The notes below the pieces were generated by a model. The model saw only the letters and a list, made by a program, of their open reading frames with translations, was not told the DNA's origin and made no database searches. Below, one piece after another: positions 33,727 to 45,417 of a DNA stretch of 64,000 nucleotides; the first letter of the stretch is position 1, and each line of letters starts with the position of its first letter. A program made the translations under genes and the position numbers. Location of the stretch: contig SJRY01000216.1 of assembly GCA_011319805.1 (NCBI GenBank), positions 29,285 to 93,284 of the forward strand, in the 5' to 3' direction. The DNA comes from Macrocybe gigantea. Taxonomy: Eukaryota > Basidiomycota > Agaricomycetes > Agaricales > Callistosporiaceae.

Positions 33727-35360
33727 ATTCTCGACCCGAGATGAAGCAAACAACTACGGAGATGATATGAATCAGAAGGGAGCATTGCTGAGAGAGAACA
33801 GTACCGTTGACCCAGGCTTCATTGGCATTTGACCATAGAAACAGTATGAACCATACATTGCATCATCACGAATGCAACAAACTCAAGAGATGTCAGTGCT
33901 ATCCAAAAAAAGTCAAAAGAGAAGATAGAAGCCAGATAAGTGTGGCAGGTATGCATCGCCTGCGTTGACAGCAACTGTCACCAGAGCTGGATGAAAGCAT
34001 TCGCATATGTCCCTGCCCTTCAATTGAAAAGACTAATGATCTTGGGACGTGAAAGCGAATTTAGATATTACTGTTCGAGTCCTTATTGGCAATGAACTAA
34101 CCTTTCACCTTTAGCTAAATACCCTGGGCATCTGGAAACTTGTTCATGCTTTCCACAGGAATGGAACCTAGTTTTCGTTTTCGTGCCCAGCAAGGGCGAC
34201 TCGGATGAAATACTTCCAAAGAAGACCAACCATATCCGCACTGAGGAAGACTGTCGTCGATGAAAGGAAACAGATCAAGCCTGCTGGAGGGTTTGGGGCA
34301 AGTAATTGATAGAGGCGGTGACGGTTGTTTGCACTTGTTGTCTAGCCGGCTGCCCCGTCTGTGCCATTGGCTACCTAACGATTCTGGCGTTCAGTTCAAC
34401 TCCACCAACCCATTGGATCAGCTATAGGTGCATAAACCAAGCCTTCGAAATCGCGAGATTACTATCGTCCGTTGTGTTTCCAAGAAAAAAGGACAAATTA
34501 AAGAATTCTTGTCAGAACGACAGGTTCGGTTCACCCTGCCTTCACCCCTATGTTTTTCTGCAGAGGTACGAAGCCGTATGCGCCCGCATTGAACACACAT
34601 AACAATTAGCCTAAGCCAATCCTGTGTTGTCCAAGCAGGTACAGGCTGCAACCTATTTTCCAAATATATCGAACAATGGAACGTCTATTTCCAGCTTATC
34701 GTCGCGGAGTCTCAAGTCCGTTACGTTCCGGCCGCTTCCAGTCTTTCGGCGCCTGGCTGCCGTCCTTTCTTTTCCTTCTTCGCAGCCAAAAATCCTGAAA
34801 AACATAAGAAAGAAAAATGAACACTCGAAAAGTGATGGAACAAAAGGCATAACAAGACGCAACTTCGTGCCTGGTCGTTTTCATAATCGCTCCTTCGAGA
34901 CAGATATGCTCGGATGGTCTGAAGCGGCGCTTCACAATACACCATTATGCGACCAGTTTGGTCGCCCAGTTGCAGCCGTCGTTCTTGTTTTGATCGAAGA
35001 ATTGACAGGCGATATGATGGAAAATCCTGAATTTGGCCGGAAAAAAGGACTAGACCCTCTTCTTTATAGGCAACACGTCTTTTTTTTGTTGCAACGCCTA
35101 AATGAGACAACGTGGTCCTGGTCAAAAGTCTCCAAACATACGAACAAAGACAATTTCCCGCATTTCTTTCAAAACCGCTCCAGAAAGCTCGAGGAATCCT
35201 ACTGTCAACGCCCATCTTTCGTTTGGAGCGCGCCTACTACATCAATCCTCTCTCGCCTGTCGCAGACGAGAGAACCATTCTCTTCTGTTGTTCTTTCGCT
35301 AATCAAAGACTTTTGCTCGTTTTTCATTTTTCTCACCTCATTTTGAATCTTTCATTAATT
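33727..35360. other. Intergenic, HMG-box gene leader
   Basis: No domain is recognised. Long frames at 34624-35346 and 34721-35215 lack known motifs, and the region next to the HMG gene (35200-35355) is rich in pyrimidines, like a fungal promoter or 5' leader. 33727-34600 may include decayed transposon flank. Confidence 0.35.
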
Positions 35361-37412
35361 ATGCTCGGCCGTGGCGAAGACAATACTCACGTCGACAACC
35401 GCTCCAAGGACGACGCAAGTCATCTTCAAGTCAGTTCACGACCTGCATACCGCACCCCTGCAGAGGGGATCAACATTGGCGCGTCTCCCGCTCTTGCAGC
35501 TCTGAGCCCAAACGGGACCGCTTCATCTCCCTCGACCACCACTACAACCATGACGCGTACCGGAGGAGTAAGCTCCAGCGCGATCCCCGCGCCGACCTAT
35601 TTGCCCCAGGATCGGACCAAGAAATCGCATGCGCGAAAACAGCCCCACGGACACGTCCCGCGTCCACGCAACGCGTTCATCCTGTTCCGATGCGACTTTG
35701 TGCGGCAGAGGAAGGTGCCGGCGGACGTGGAGAACGACCATCGGAACCTTTCCCGCATTGCAGGGACCGTCTGGCGCCAGATGACCGCCAAGGAAAAGCG
35801 ACCATGGATAGATATGGCCGAGCGCGAGAAGCGCGAACATTCGATGGCCTATCCCGGGTACAAGTACAAGCCCATCGGCGCCCAACCGATAGTGAGCTTG
35901 CACCGACGGAAAAGGAAGGCGAGTTACTTGAAACAGCAGCATCGGGCGAAGCCATCAGTGGTCGCCATCGAACGAAGGAGCGATTTCCTTGCGCAGAAGG
36001 CTCAAGACTTTCTGCCAGCGTTCGAGGCGCCGCCGCTTCCAGCACAGAACCACCCTAGCCAAGTCCCTCAGGTGTCGCCCAGGCCTATGATCGCAAAGAC
36101 AGCCTGGGGTTTTCCGACGCTCGTAAATACCGGGATGCCAGGTCGTCAAGGCTCGGATTATTCACCGAGTCTTAATACCACACTTCCTTGCAACCCATCT
36201 TCGGCCTGGAACTCCAGTAATGCTGATGGCCCAAAGCAGGACTTTGAACTCGGCGCCTCAAAGGTCAAAGCCAACTTTGACCCTTTCTCTCAGACAGACA
36301 TGTCCTACCTATCTCTCCGTCGCCCCTCATCCTGTCCTCCAGGCGAAGAGCGCATTACGACTGCGGCAATGTCTCTTCCTGCGGCCTTCAACCTTTCGCA
36401 GCAGGGGATGATCGATTCTCCCGTCGGAGGCCTGTCCTGCCTACTCGAAACACGAGATGACCTCCTTTCGGCGCGTAGACCAAGCCGCATCAACGTCGTG
36501 TACAAGTCCTCCGCTACAGGATCCATCTTCCCTTCCAACGCAGCCGCCGCATCTTCGTCGTCCATGTCTTACACATTTGTGCACGAGCTTGGGAGGAACA
36601 CGAGACCAGTTCTTACAGGTGGCGCATACGCCATCCAACCGCCTAGCGAAGTGCCTGGGTGGGATGCCGCCCCGTCGTCCCCCCGTCGATGGGACTGGAA
36701 CACAGACGTCGCGACGGGCGGCCCGGACGATGGAAAGAATTCCATTGTAGGTGTCGCATTTGCCTCGTCTTGGCCGCCTACTGACAACGACATAACGCCG
36801 TAGGGAAAATTGTGTGAACTCTTCTTGAGCGCATCTGATTGCCATTTTTGCGATATGCCGCCCCCGCCGCCGACGTTCACCAACCCGTTCACGACGGAGC
36901 TCAGGTCACCTGACCATAGCACCCACACGAACAATGTTGGTCCCACAGAGTTTTTAGGCCATGGAACTCCCTTCCAATTCACAGGCATCTCTCCGCTCGA
37001 TCAGGCCCCCGACGTTCTTCCCCGAGCGCAGATGGACGAATCGAACGCTGGCTCCAACGGTTTCATCTTCCCGTCACCGATGTCTGACTACACTCATCGT
37101 GACGACTACCCGTACCGTGCAGACCACCTGCACAATTTCAGCAGTGCGAATGTCGGCGCTGACGATCACATCTTTGAGGGAGTAACTCCGCATTACACGC
37201 CCATTTCTGTCGCTAGTTCACTGCCTCCACTTCCGTACTCGTTCCCAGCAAACGCAGAGGGCGAAACTGGCGTTCTAAAGGCCAACAAAGACGACGTTTC
37301 TGCACAGCTTGCACAGAGATTCCCGAGGATGTCACTAGATGGAGACACTTTCCGCCATGGTAGGGAGGTCGAAAGCCACGGCAGTTCTGGTCCGCATGAT
37401 GGAGGAGCCTGA
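35361..37412 (+). CDS. HMG-box transcription factor (MATA-HMG type)
   Basis: The start ATG at 35361 opens MLGRGEDNTHVDN. A Ser/Thr/Pro-rich leader is followed by an HMG box of the MATA/ROX1 type at about residues 98-170: PRPRNAFILFRCDFVRQ, LSRIAGTVWRQM and KRPWIDMAEREKREH, followed by the basic stretch HRRKRKASYLKQQHR. The long remainder is Ser/Pro-rich and probably regulatory. An in-frame TAG at 36801 would end the protein at about 480 residues. It sits in a 105-bp GT...AG segment (36800-36904) whose removal keeps the frame (DNDITP joined to SPDHSTHTNN) and extends it to 37412. Basidiomycete proteins of this type include pheromone-response and morphogenesis regulators; the exact role is unknown. 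Confidence 0.8.
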
Positions 37413-37832
37413 ACCATGGTCCATATGGAGTCCTGACAACGTTCAGATGATATGTTTGCAGATTGACGATGGTTGATGGCGCTGAAACATCACTTTCAAA
37501 TCAAACGACGTCGACAAATAACAAGGCGTCGTTTTCAGTCATAACCTTTAGTTGCTGACATACTTTGGTTGCGTTTTTCCTTGAATCCTTCTTCTATTCT
37601 GCATGAACATGTTACTACAACTAATCTAGATTTCTCATCGATCTATCATCAAAGAAGTATCCCTCACATGATTGTTAAAAAGGGAGACACACGTTCATCA
37701 AAAGGTCGTGAGCTACAATACTTATGGTACGCTTAAAAGACACAGCCACGACTAAAGCAACTGCTATTAAAATAAATAAAAAAAAGAGCGACTGCCAAGG
37801 CGGAGAGCAGAAATCCCCCGAAAAGGAATGTC
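37413..37832. other. Short intergenic gap between convergent genes
   Basis: AT-rich 3' flanks of the HMG-box gene and the ammonium transporter. Several AATAAA-like stretches (such as AAATAAATAAAAAAAA near 37770) could serve polyadenylation on either strand. No gene is seen. Confidence 0.4.
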
Positions 37833-39682
37833 TTACGGGTTCGGCGGTGGCTTTTCGTTCTCTGCAGTCGTGGCGGAAGTCGTGACGGACGACTGAGGAT
37901 TGGCATGCTCAGGTTCCTTCGAGGCCACGGTGGCACCGACGTCAGTGTTGACAGAGTGGCCTATTTCCTGCTCGAGTCCGACATAATCGTACGCAAACTC
38001 TCCCATCTCCGCATCATCGATACCCAGTATCTCAGATTCTTCATCAACGCGCAGTCGCAACCCGGGTATAAAGTGCATAATCCAAAGAATGATGGTCTAT
38101 GAAAGGCGTTGATGATCATGAGTAAGACGACGAATCAGTCGGAGCAAACTCTCACAGTCAGAACAAATGAATACCCAAGACCCGCAAAGGAGTCAGCGAT
38201 TTGGAAACCCAGTTGGATGTAGTGATGATCAATCCAACCTCCTGGTATAGAGGTCGTGCCATCAAAACCAGCCACGCTCTTCTGGGCAAACAATGCAGTC
38301 AGGATGTTGCCAACAATTCCTCCAATGGCATGGGATGCAAAAATCTGAAGCAAGGTATGACTTTTCCTGTCAGTGATGAAGGAGTGAAAGCAAACCCACA
38401 TCCAAGGCATCATCGTAATGAGCCAGGAACTTGAGTTGCGTTGCAAAGTTGCAAATCGTGCCCGCCAAGAATCCGAAAAGCAAAGAGGCGGCTAGACAGG
38501 TGGTGAATACAGATGGTGAATACAATGACCTAGCGCTTTTGAGCTGTTCACTCACGGGCACCAACGAAACCAGAGGCTGGCGTGATCGCGACCAGGCCTA
38601 CGATTGCGCCTGAGCAGAAGCCTACGGCGCTCCATTTTCTTTCCAATCGATAATCCTATTTATGAATGTCAGTCCCAGATGGTGAAAGGAACGGGCGGTC
38701 GAGCGCACCCAAAACATCCAAGTCAAGCCACCGACACTGGCGGCCAAGTTAGTGACAATGCAAGCTTGCGCAGCTCGCAGGTTTGCAGATAGCGCAGAAC
38801 CACCGTTGAAGCCAAACCAGCCGAACCAGAGAAGCACTGTGCCCAGGACGACATAAGTCGTGTTGTGTGGTTTGTAGGCCAATCGTTCCGTCCCGTATCC
38901 GCGACGTTTACCGAGATAGATGGAAATGGCGAGCGCGGCAGTACCAGAAGATATGTGAACGGGCGTGCCTCCCGCAAAATCGAGACCACCCATGATAAAA
39001 GACCAACCATGGCTGTTCCATGTCCAGCACGCGATCGGGTCATACACGATTGTCGACCATGCAAAGACAAACGCAAGTAAAGGACCCAGGCGCCCACGCT
39101 CCGCGATTGCACCGATCGCAATAGCAGGCCTGAAGCGAATTGTAGTGAGATCATCAATCTACACGCACTCAGGGCTGGTGAACTTACGTGATAGCAGCGA
39201 ACATGCACTGGTAAATGCAAAACACAATGGCTGGAATGCGGGTGCTCCCTACGAAGGCTGGGCTAGACTCCTTTGAGACCAAAATGTCCTAAGCGGCAGA
39301 AATCAGTCGCCAGTGATTGCGGGGGAAAGGGGGAAACTCACGAAGGTCTCCTATGTAACGAGTTCCGGTCTCACTGAACGCTAGAGAGTACCCCCAAAAG
39401 AACCACTGGTTCAGATCAGCCATAGTGAGAATAGGAGGACGAGAATTTGCACTCACCTGGAAGGAAACGACGGCTACCGAAATCAAGCTGGTCCAAATCA
39501 TCGAAAGGGCATTTTTCCTCCGTAAGAGTCCTGAGTAAAAGAAACCAAGGCCAGGTATCATGATCCAGACCAGGGCTGTCGACGTCAACACCCATGCAAT
39601 ATCGCCCAAATTATAGACTACTGTCGTCCCAGTGGCAGGGTCCAGAAAGTCGATGTCGTTGGCTGTTTTTCACGTCAGCCAT
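37833..39682 (-). CDS. Ammonium transporter (AMT/MEP family)
   Basis: The start at 39682 gives MADVK, then DIDFLDPATG and LGDIAWVLTSTALVWIMIPG. Family signatures follow: FFYSGLLRRKNALSMIW, WFFWGYSLAFSE, AIVFCIYQCMFAAITPA, YDPIACWTWNSHGW, LDFAGGTPVHISSG, WFGWFGFNGGSALSAN, FASHAIGGIVGN and LGYSFVLT. The C-terminal regulatory helix motif ESEILGIDDAEMGEFAYDYV is present, followed by a variable tail. About eleven membrane spans are expected. The protein imports ammonium at the plasma membrane, and some fungal members (Mep2 class) also sense it. Short introns split the gene. Two single-base anomalies occur, near 39675 and near 39265. It converges with the HMG-box gene. Confidence 0.9.
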
Positions 39683-40855
39683 AAAGATTACGACGCGTTG
39701 AGATAATTTTTTATCACGCACACGAGTCGTATGTTATATTCACCATCTTGATGCCGAGATTTGACGGGGGAAAAAGCACGATGTGGTCGTGGTGGCTTCA
39801 CCCGCAATGCGAACAAACACGAAATCGATTTGGGTGCGGATAGCATTTTATATGTCGACCGCCCAAAGCCCAACCTGTAGACACGAACAGGGTCCAAACT
39901 TGGACTTAGCCCCTTGAGAGATAGGCAGAGATAACCAGCTGACAAATATTTGTCCATGAGTCTATCGTCCAATCACAAGCCGTCCAGAGCTTATCTATAC
40001 CTTGTCTGAAGATTAAAAAGGGACCTGATTCCGCTGAATATCAGCTGCCTGGGAGGACTCCCTACCGCCAAGCACGACGACGTCAACGACTGTCTTAGAA
40101 TTAGATCCTATACAGCATCGGCGAGATCATAGTTTCCGCGAACGAGCGACTACTCCTTTTTAGTCGAATCCGCGCCATTGGGCTTCCTATTTGAGATGAC
40201 TGAATAGGATGCAGGCCCGGATATCAAACACGAGCACCCAGTTGAAGGGGCCTCCGTGCGGCGAGGCGCTGAATATGTACCTTTGTGTCAGCGATCTGGC
40301 CCGCCAAGGGTAATCAAATCATACCTTCAAGGCGACGATAAGCACAATGTGCGGGTCAAATCATTCCTAGCGATGCGATTTAACCCGGTTGGAGACGATG
40401 AGCTGTGCTCTCTCTGCGATATTAAACGCAACACATTCAGACCAATATCCAACTCGTCTCCATCCAAGGCCACACATTACAGCATTATGCTCAGTGGTGG
40501 AAAGTTCACGCAACCATCAACCTAGGAAAGGGCAACTGATGAGTGATCGTAGTCAAAAGGGATAAAGATAGAGGCAACTAACTCCGACAAGCCTGGATGT
40601 CAAGATAAAACGGTGCCTTTCTCCATATTTGCCGCTCGAGATATGAGGTTCAGTGGGAAAACCGAGCCGCATTGCCCATATGTTCAGCCGCCTGTGGTCT
40701 CCAACGTGAGAGACATTTCGCTTAAATGATCATTGCTTATTGAAGTCGAACCCCCGCATGGGCTTCCACCATGTAAATCAGAGGGATCCGACGATTAAAA
40801 AGCGAGTTAGCCTTTTGGCAGAGCGGAGGAGCGGCAAGATTTGCATTGTCTTGCC
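39683..40855. other. Divergent promoter region
   Basis: Lies between the divergent ammonium transporter and mitochondrial protein genes. Apart from the GATA cluster no feature stands out; the frame 40256-40525 has no recognisable domain. Confidence 0.4.
39917..39998. promoter_or_regulatory. Cluster of GATA-core sites upstream of the ammonium transporter
   Basis: GATA at 39920 and 39930 (10 bp apart) and TATC at 39962 and 39992 lie 240-310 bp upstream of the start codon. Fungal ammonium permeases are commonly controlled by GATA factors of the AreA/Nit2/Gat1 type. The sites are seen; their use is inferred, and a short motif like this can occur by chance. Confidence 0.35.
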
Positions 40856-42010
40856 ATGTTTGCCTGTAAATTGAAAATCAAGCGGCAACAAACAGCCAGG
40901 CGAAAACAGCAGGAAACCGTCGCGCGAGATGGCGAACATGGCAAGCCTGTGAGCAAACAGGCTTTCGGTTGCCTCAACCAGGCTTTGCTTGTGCGGTCTC
41001 AATGTTGCCGCAGATCTATCCATTCTACGCCTGCTGGTGAGTAAAGACTTTACCTTGAGTCTTTTGAACCGGCAACCAACGACAAGACAGCAATGAGGAA
41101 GAGCCAAGTGGACGTTGAGGACTTGTTTGACGATGAGGGACCAGTCGAGGACCTAATAAAAGACGAACCCGCGACTCAATCTGCTGCAGCGGCCGAAAAA
41201 CCTCCCCTGGACGCGTCCATCCGGCAGAAGAAAAAGCTCTCTCCTGAAAGGCGACTGGAGCTCTTCAACGAAATACATGATTTCGTGCTCCCCAGGCTGG
41301 GCAAAAAGCCCAAGATGAAAACCCCGTTGGTGAAGAGCACTGTCTGGTTTAGCTTGCTCGCGTTGGCCACGTCGGAGGAACAGTTGCGGACGGTGGCGAA
41401 CATGTTTCCGGGTTGGAAGGATACAAGGAAAGGGTTTGGTCCTGGATTTTCGGAACTATTCATTCGTGAGTTCAACCACAGGCTTGTCATTGCCGGTTTT
41501 CCGGGCCCTAATATGTGACGATGCAGGTCGCTGTCAAGAGCTCAGGTGCCCACTCCTGGCTCTCGAGGTCTTTGGTGATTACGCCAAATACAATCTCAAA
41601 CTCACCCTTCCTGGCGCCCATAATCTCCTTCACTCGTTGCATATGGAACATCCGGTGGACACCGTCATGACGGCAAGTGCCCTTTACAGCGTCTACGGTC
41701 TCCCGCCTGCGTCGCAGGATCTTGTCTCGTGTTCTCTCATCTGTCCGCGTGTTTCAAGCACGCCTCAAAGGACTCGATCGCCATCGCCAACGCGCTCGTT
41801 CCTCATTTGCGAACCATGCTTGAGAACACGGAGCCCATGAAGATCGAAGCCAACCCTGTGTGGCTGAACCGCAACAGGTCCAGCTTGTGGCTCAGATGGA
41901 CCCTGAAGAAAATCGACAAAGCGTTGTATGCCCAGAACGGCTCCAGAGCGAACTGGTTAGCCATCTGGAGAGCGCAGAGCGGTCATATTCCCGAACCTTC
42001 TCAAATGTAG
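40856..42010 (+). CDS. Probable mitochondrial helical protein, function unknown
   Basis: Exon 1 (40856-41036) is basic and ends RSQCCRRSIHSTPA, a typical mitochondrial presequence and cleavage context. A 54-bp intron joins it in frame to exon 2 at 41091 (AMRKSQVDVEDLFDDEG). Exon 2 contains ERRLELFNEIHDFVLPRLGK, KSTVWFSLLALATSEEQLR and GFGPGFSELFIR. The next intron (GTGAGT...GATGCAG) leads to RCQELRCPLLALEVFGDYAKY, VMTASALYSVYGLPP and FKHASKDSIAIANALVPHL, ending before the TAG at 42008. The repeated helical pairs and CPLLALEVFGDYAKY resemble PPR-like mitochondrial proteins, possibly ribosomal or RNA-processing; this is inference. One base shift occurs near 41728. Confidence 0.6.
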
Positions 42011-42691
42011 AATGTAGATATCGATCTTAATATTCGTTCTGAAATTTCAATGACTGATGCAGGACAATGTAAGTTTGAAACACGACCATCCTCTCGTTCA
42101 GATGACAATATAACGATTCACAGCCTTTGATACAACCCTCGACAGAAACACATTGCGTGGTGCAAAGTCAGTCTCATGCATCGACAAAACATGCTAAAAG
42201 CAACTACCCGATAAAGGTGCAATCTGAGAGGAAGTCTACAAAGTCGCGCTCGGCCTGGAGGACAGTGAAGAGTCCCCCGAGAAAAATCGAGACTGATATA
42301 AAGTTGCCTCGAAAACGCAGAAGTGTGGTACATCGTGAGAGAATTCAGCATTTTGGCAGACCTCTAGTACGACCCCAAGAAGGTATTAAATCGAGACTGC
42401 TCAATTCAGACCTGTCTCGACCTCGCTCGTTCTAGCTCGATCAACTTTTCACCGGGTTGAAGGGATTCATCTATCGGATGCATCGATCTGTCTTCGGATT
42501 GCCCGTAGAGAATTTTCGTGGCGCATTGCATAGATACCAAAGCAATGGGGTTAAGAAAAAGAATGGAATTTGGTAACAGACTTTCGGCATTGAGGCAAAA
42601 CCGCTTGTGCTACAACAGGATATAAGGTACATGAACGTGTCCAGGAGTAATCATGGAAAAAAACGCAAAGAATAAACTCATATGAAAAGCG
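42011..42691. other. Intergenic, no supported gene
   Basis: Between the 3' ends of the mitochondrial protein gene and the PLAC8 gene. A basic open frame (42127-42435) has no recognised domain and no clear start context. Confidence 0.35.
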
Positions 42692-43285
42692 TCAGGCCTT
42701 GTATCCGCCAATGAAGCTCTCCTCCTCGAGTTGGATTTCACGGCTTTCTTGAGTGAGAGCGCACGGGCTGCACCAGAAGATGGTGCAACAGTCGCCACAG
42801 CCTCCGCCTCGGATGTTGTAGCGAGAACGAGCGTTTCCACGAGTCCCAATCTGCAAACGCGGCGCCATGAGTTTGATGAAACCAAGGAACGGTGGTAAGT
42901 GTTACCTGGAGGATCCAGCCCATCCCGAAGCAACCAGTAATGAGACCATGGATCCAGCAGTCGCCTGTGCAGCAACCTCCTCCATGTTCGGGGTCAGGAG
43001 TGCCCTTTGTTGGAGGTGCTCGAGACGCTGCTTGTTTTGGGCATACACTACACATGGGCAGCACCACGCCAGCACACCTATACGGACAAACTGATTCAAT
43101 GACGTGTAAATGGACCGAGTCGAGAGAGAGGACATACAGGTTCCAGCGTCACCACAGCAGTCACAAACGCCGTTGCTCCATTCACGTCCTTCGGGACCGA
43201 CTGGAAGATTTTTGGCATTCCTGTTACCTCCACCTCCCGGTGCGACGACCATTCCCGCCGTCGGCATAGGTTGCTGGTAAGCCAT
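42692..43285 (-). CDS. PLAC8 (cysteine-rich) family protein
   Basis: The start MAYQQPMPTAGMVV at 43285 is followed by GPEGREWSNGVCDCCGDAGTC, where the PLAC8 domain begins. After an intron the frame continues IGVLAWCCPCVVYAQNKQR, the hallmark CCP motif in a membrane-associated helix, then GGGCCTGDCWIHGL and GMGWILQ. The last exon has GTRGNARSRYNIRGGGCGDCC, CSPCALTQESREIQLEE and ends GGYKA. This is a complete, short PLAC8 domain protein. Plant and fungal relatives affect cadmium resistance, cell size or calcium flux, but the substrate cannot be told here. The GC-rich core has at least two introns. A frame change near 43020 looks like another base-level error. Confidence 0.8.
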
Positions 43286-44501
43286 TGTTTTCAACACAGA
43301 ATAATGAGAAGGCGGTTCAAGAGGGTAGCGGGTGGAGCGATCAGGGAAGTGTTCAGTGCAAAACACATTTCAGCGTCGCTTTTATAGGGGGCTTGTTACT
43401 TTACTTAAAGAAGACTAAGTGGATTGATGGGCGGTGCAAAATATAGGGTCACTTTTACCACCGTTGAAATTTGATAGCGAGGCGAGAATTGTACAGGGTC
43501 ACCTGCCCGTTTTGGGCGTCCACCTGCCAAAAACCCATTGAATGCTGTGCAACGTGCTGGCGGCGGTGCTGGTCGCAAAAAAAAAACGTTTTTTTGACTC
43601 AACATTCTTGTTAGGGGCGCCCTAAAGGACTGACAGCTTTCCACCATGGAAAAGTAACCTGCAGGTTGGCGTTTCCCTGTGTTTGGGAGCTCGTGGTTGA
43701 TTCCTATCACCCGAGCACCAAGACGTAGCGTCAGTGAATTGCAGAAGCTTGATGAATGGGCGTTGCCATCTATTCGCGAATGCAACAGAGCGCCAGGGAC
43801 GTTACGATCAACTACGTTTCATGGTTCCAAAGTACGACGTCGGCCGTCTGTCTATGCCGCATGCCAACCGTCATCTTTGTCGACAGCGATGGACTTGGCC
43901 TGTGGATGTCGTTACACTCTGCTGTTCTTCCTTCTCTCTTGATAGCAGAACATAATCATGAAAAAAAAAAGGTCAAAGCGCACCTGATTCTTGTTCGGAT
44001 TCCGTCATTATCGGCTGATCTGAGCGCCCAGCGCACCACAACCATTGACGCGGTAATTCATTCAGCTCTCCCTTGAGGACAAGATCTTTGGGAGTGATAT
44101 AAATCCATCGTCCCTTAGACACGCGCTAATCATGGATTTAAACATAATATTGACCGTGGCTGCGGTTGTGGGAAAGAACATGAAGCAAGTTGCGTGAAAA
44201 CATGTAGGCAGTCGCCCCCGAAAGAACAGATTTTCTCCGTTTCTTTCAGTGAACAGTTGCATCCAGGTACGTCAACGAAAAGATATAGTATACTATTGAG
44301 GGACGGCACGCGTGCCAAGTTCTGGATGGACAATGGACTTTTTGCGATGGGCAGCGATTCGGACAAAGAGACCAGGAGTCATTGACAACTGCTATAAAAC
44401 TGAAACGGCCTTTTCTAAGGTAGGGCTCACAGAAAACACGCGCACATCACATGATCAAAGAGTGACAGAGCGTTACATTTGGCGGGGATCTCCAATAAAT
44501 C
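43286..44501. other. Intergenic, no supported gene
   Basis: Promoter side of the PLAC8 gene, then AT-rich sequence up to the palindromic MITE. Short frames are present on both strands without domains. Confidence 0.35.
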
Positions 44502-44626
44502 TTTAATGGCACTTGTAAATCAATAGAAATCAAAAATCGGTTCGCGCAGACTTCTAGAGATGGTAAAAATGCATCGAACTGTGCGGACAGATTTTTCAAA
44601 TTTCGAAAATTATGTGTGCCATTAAA
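44502..44626. mobile_element. Palindromic MITE-like hairpin
   Basis: A 125-bp imperfect palindrome. Perfect 11-bp ends TTTAATGGCAC and GTGCCATTAAA continue inward as matching segments (AAAAATCGGTTCGCGCAG opposite AAAAATCTGTCCGCACAG). Such foldback elements are typical of MITEs. It lies just upstream of a DDE transposase fragment. Confidence 0.55.
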
Positions 44627-44671
44627 ATTATGGTATACTGAACACGTCAAAAACCATCTCGACACGTCTTC

Positions 44672-45187
44672 ATGCCTTTGCGCGCTCTTCGTAACCTAAA
44701 GAACCTGAGTTGCTGTCGGAGGATCCTATATAACGAACCGGACTTCGCGAACGTGCCGTCGCTATTGGAAACGCATTGTCGTCACCGCGGATTCCGAATT
44801 CTTCGCCTGCCTCAATTCCATTGTGAACTGAATTGCATTGAACAATGTTGGGGCCGTGGAAAGCATACCTATCGCCTCAAACCCCCGTCTTCAAGAGAAG
44901 AGGACCTCGAACGAAATATGTTGGCTTCGCTGGACGAGATTAAACTGGAGGAAATCCGAAGGTGCGCAGATTCAGAGCTGATCAATCAATCAGTGATTAT
45001 CTCGAGAGAAAACTCACTTCCTCCTTGCAACAGGTTTGCTCGTCGATCTAGACGGTTTATGGATGCGTACCACAAAGGATTGGATGCAAGACAAGCTGCG
45101 TGGGCGGGAAAAAAGTACCGCGGTCATCGAGTGCTTCCTAACTCAATTCTTGCGGAGCTCGATGCTGTTGATGATCTTCATGTTTAG
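44672..45187 (+). pseudogene. DDE transposase, C-terminal fragment
   Basis: 172 codons showing CCRRILYNEPDFANVPS, LPQFHCELNCIEQCWGRGKH with the third catalytic acid in NCIEQCW, YRLKPPSSREEDLERN, RRSRRFMDAYHKGLDARQA and KYRGHRVLP. This matches the C-terminal part of a DDE endonuclease family abundant in Agaricomycete transposons. The N-terminal DNA-binding region and the first two catalytic aspartates are not found upstream, so it is a truncated copy. It is followed by the dispersed repeat shared with 2441-2619. Confidence 0.75.
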
Positions 45188-45228
45188 CAACCAAATAGTG
45201 ACCAACTTCGAAGTTCAACTCATTTAGA

Positions 45229-45417
45229 ATTACTTTATACCCTTTCTGATCTCATACGACAACGTAGAACATGTTTTATAGCTATATTCGATCTATTAGG
45301 CGCGTCCAGGTGCGTCCACGCCCCCATCTAATGACGCGTTTCCGTCCCTTTTGCAACCCTGGTCACAGCCAGTCACGTCCCGTGATGTGTGCGGGTTTTC
45401 TGTGAGCCCTACCTTAT
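45229..45417 (+). repeat. Dispersed repeat, copy 2 (partner at 2441-2619)
   Basis: Begins 42 bp after the transposase stop and is colinear with 2441-2619. Probably the 3' untranslated part of the DDE element. Confidence 0.65.

Noticed and set aside
34624..35346. 240-codon open frame upstream of the HMG-box gene
   Set aside because: No domain, Ser/Phe-rich composition typical of pyrimidine-rich promoter sequence, and it overlaps an equally open minus-strand frame.
35361..37412. HMG-box gene as a mating-type locus
   Set aside because: Basidiomycete mating-type loci encode homeodomain proteins or pheromone/receptor genes, and none is present here. The box more likely marks a general regulator.
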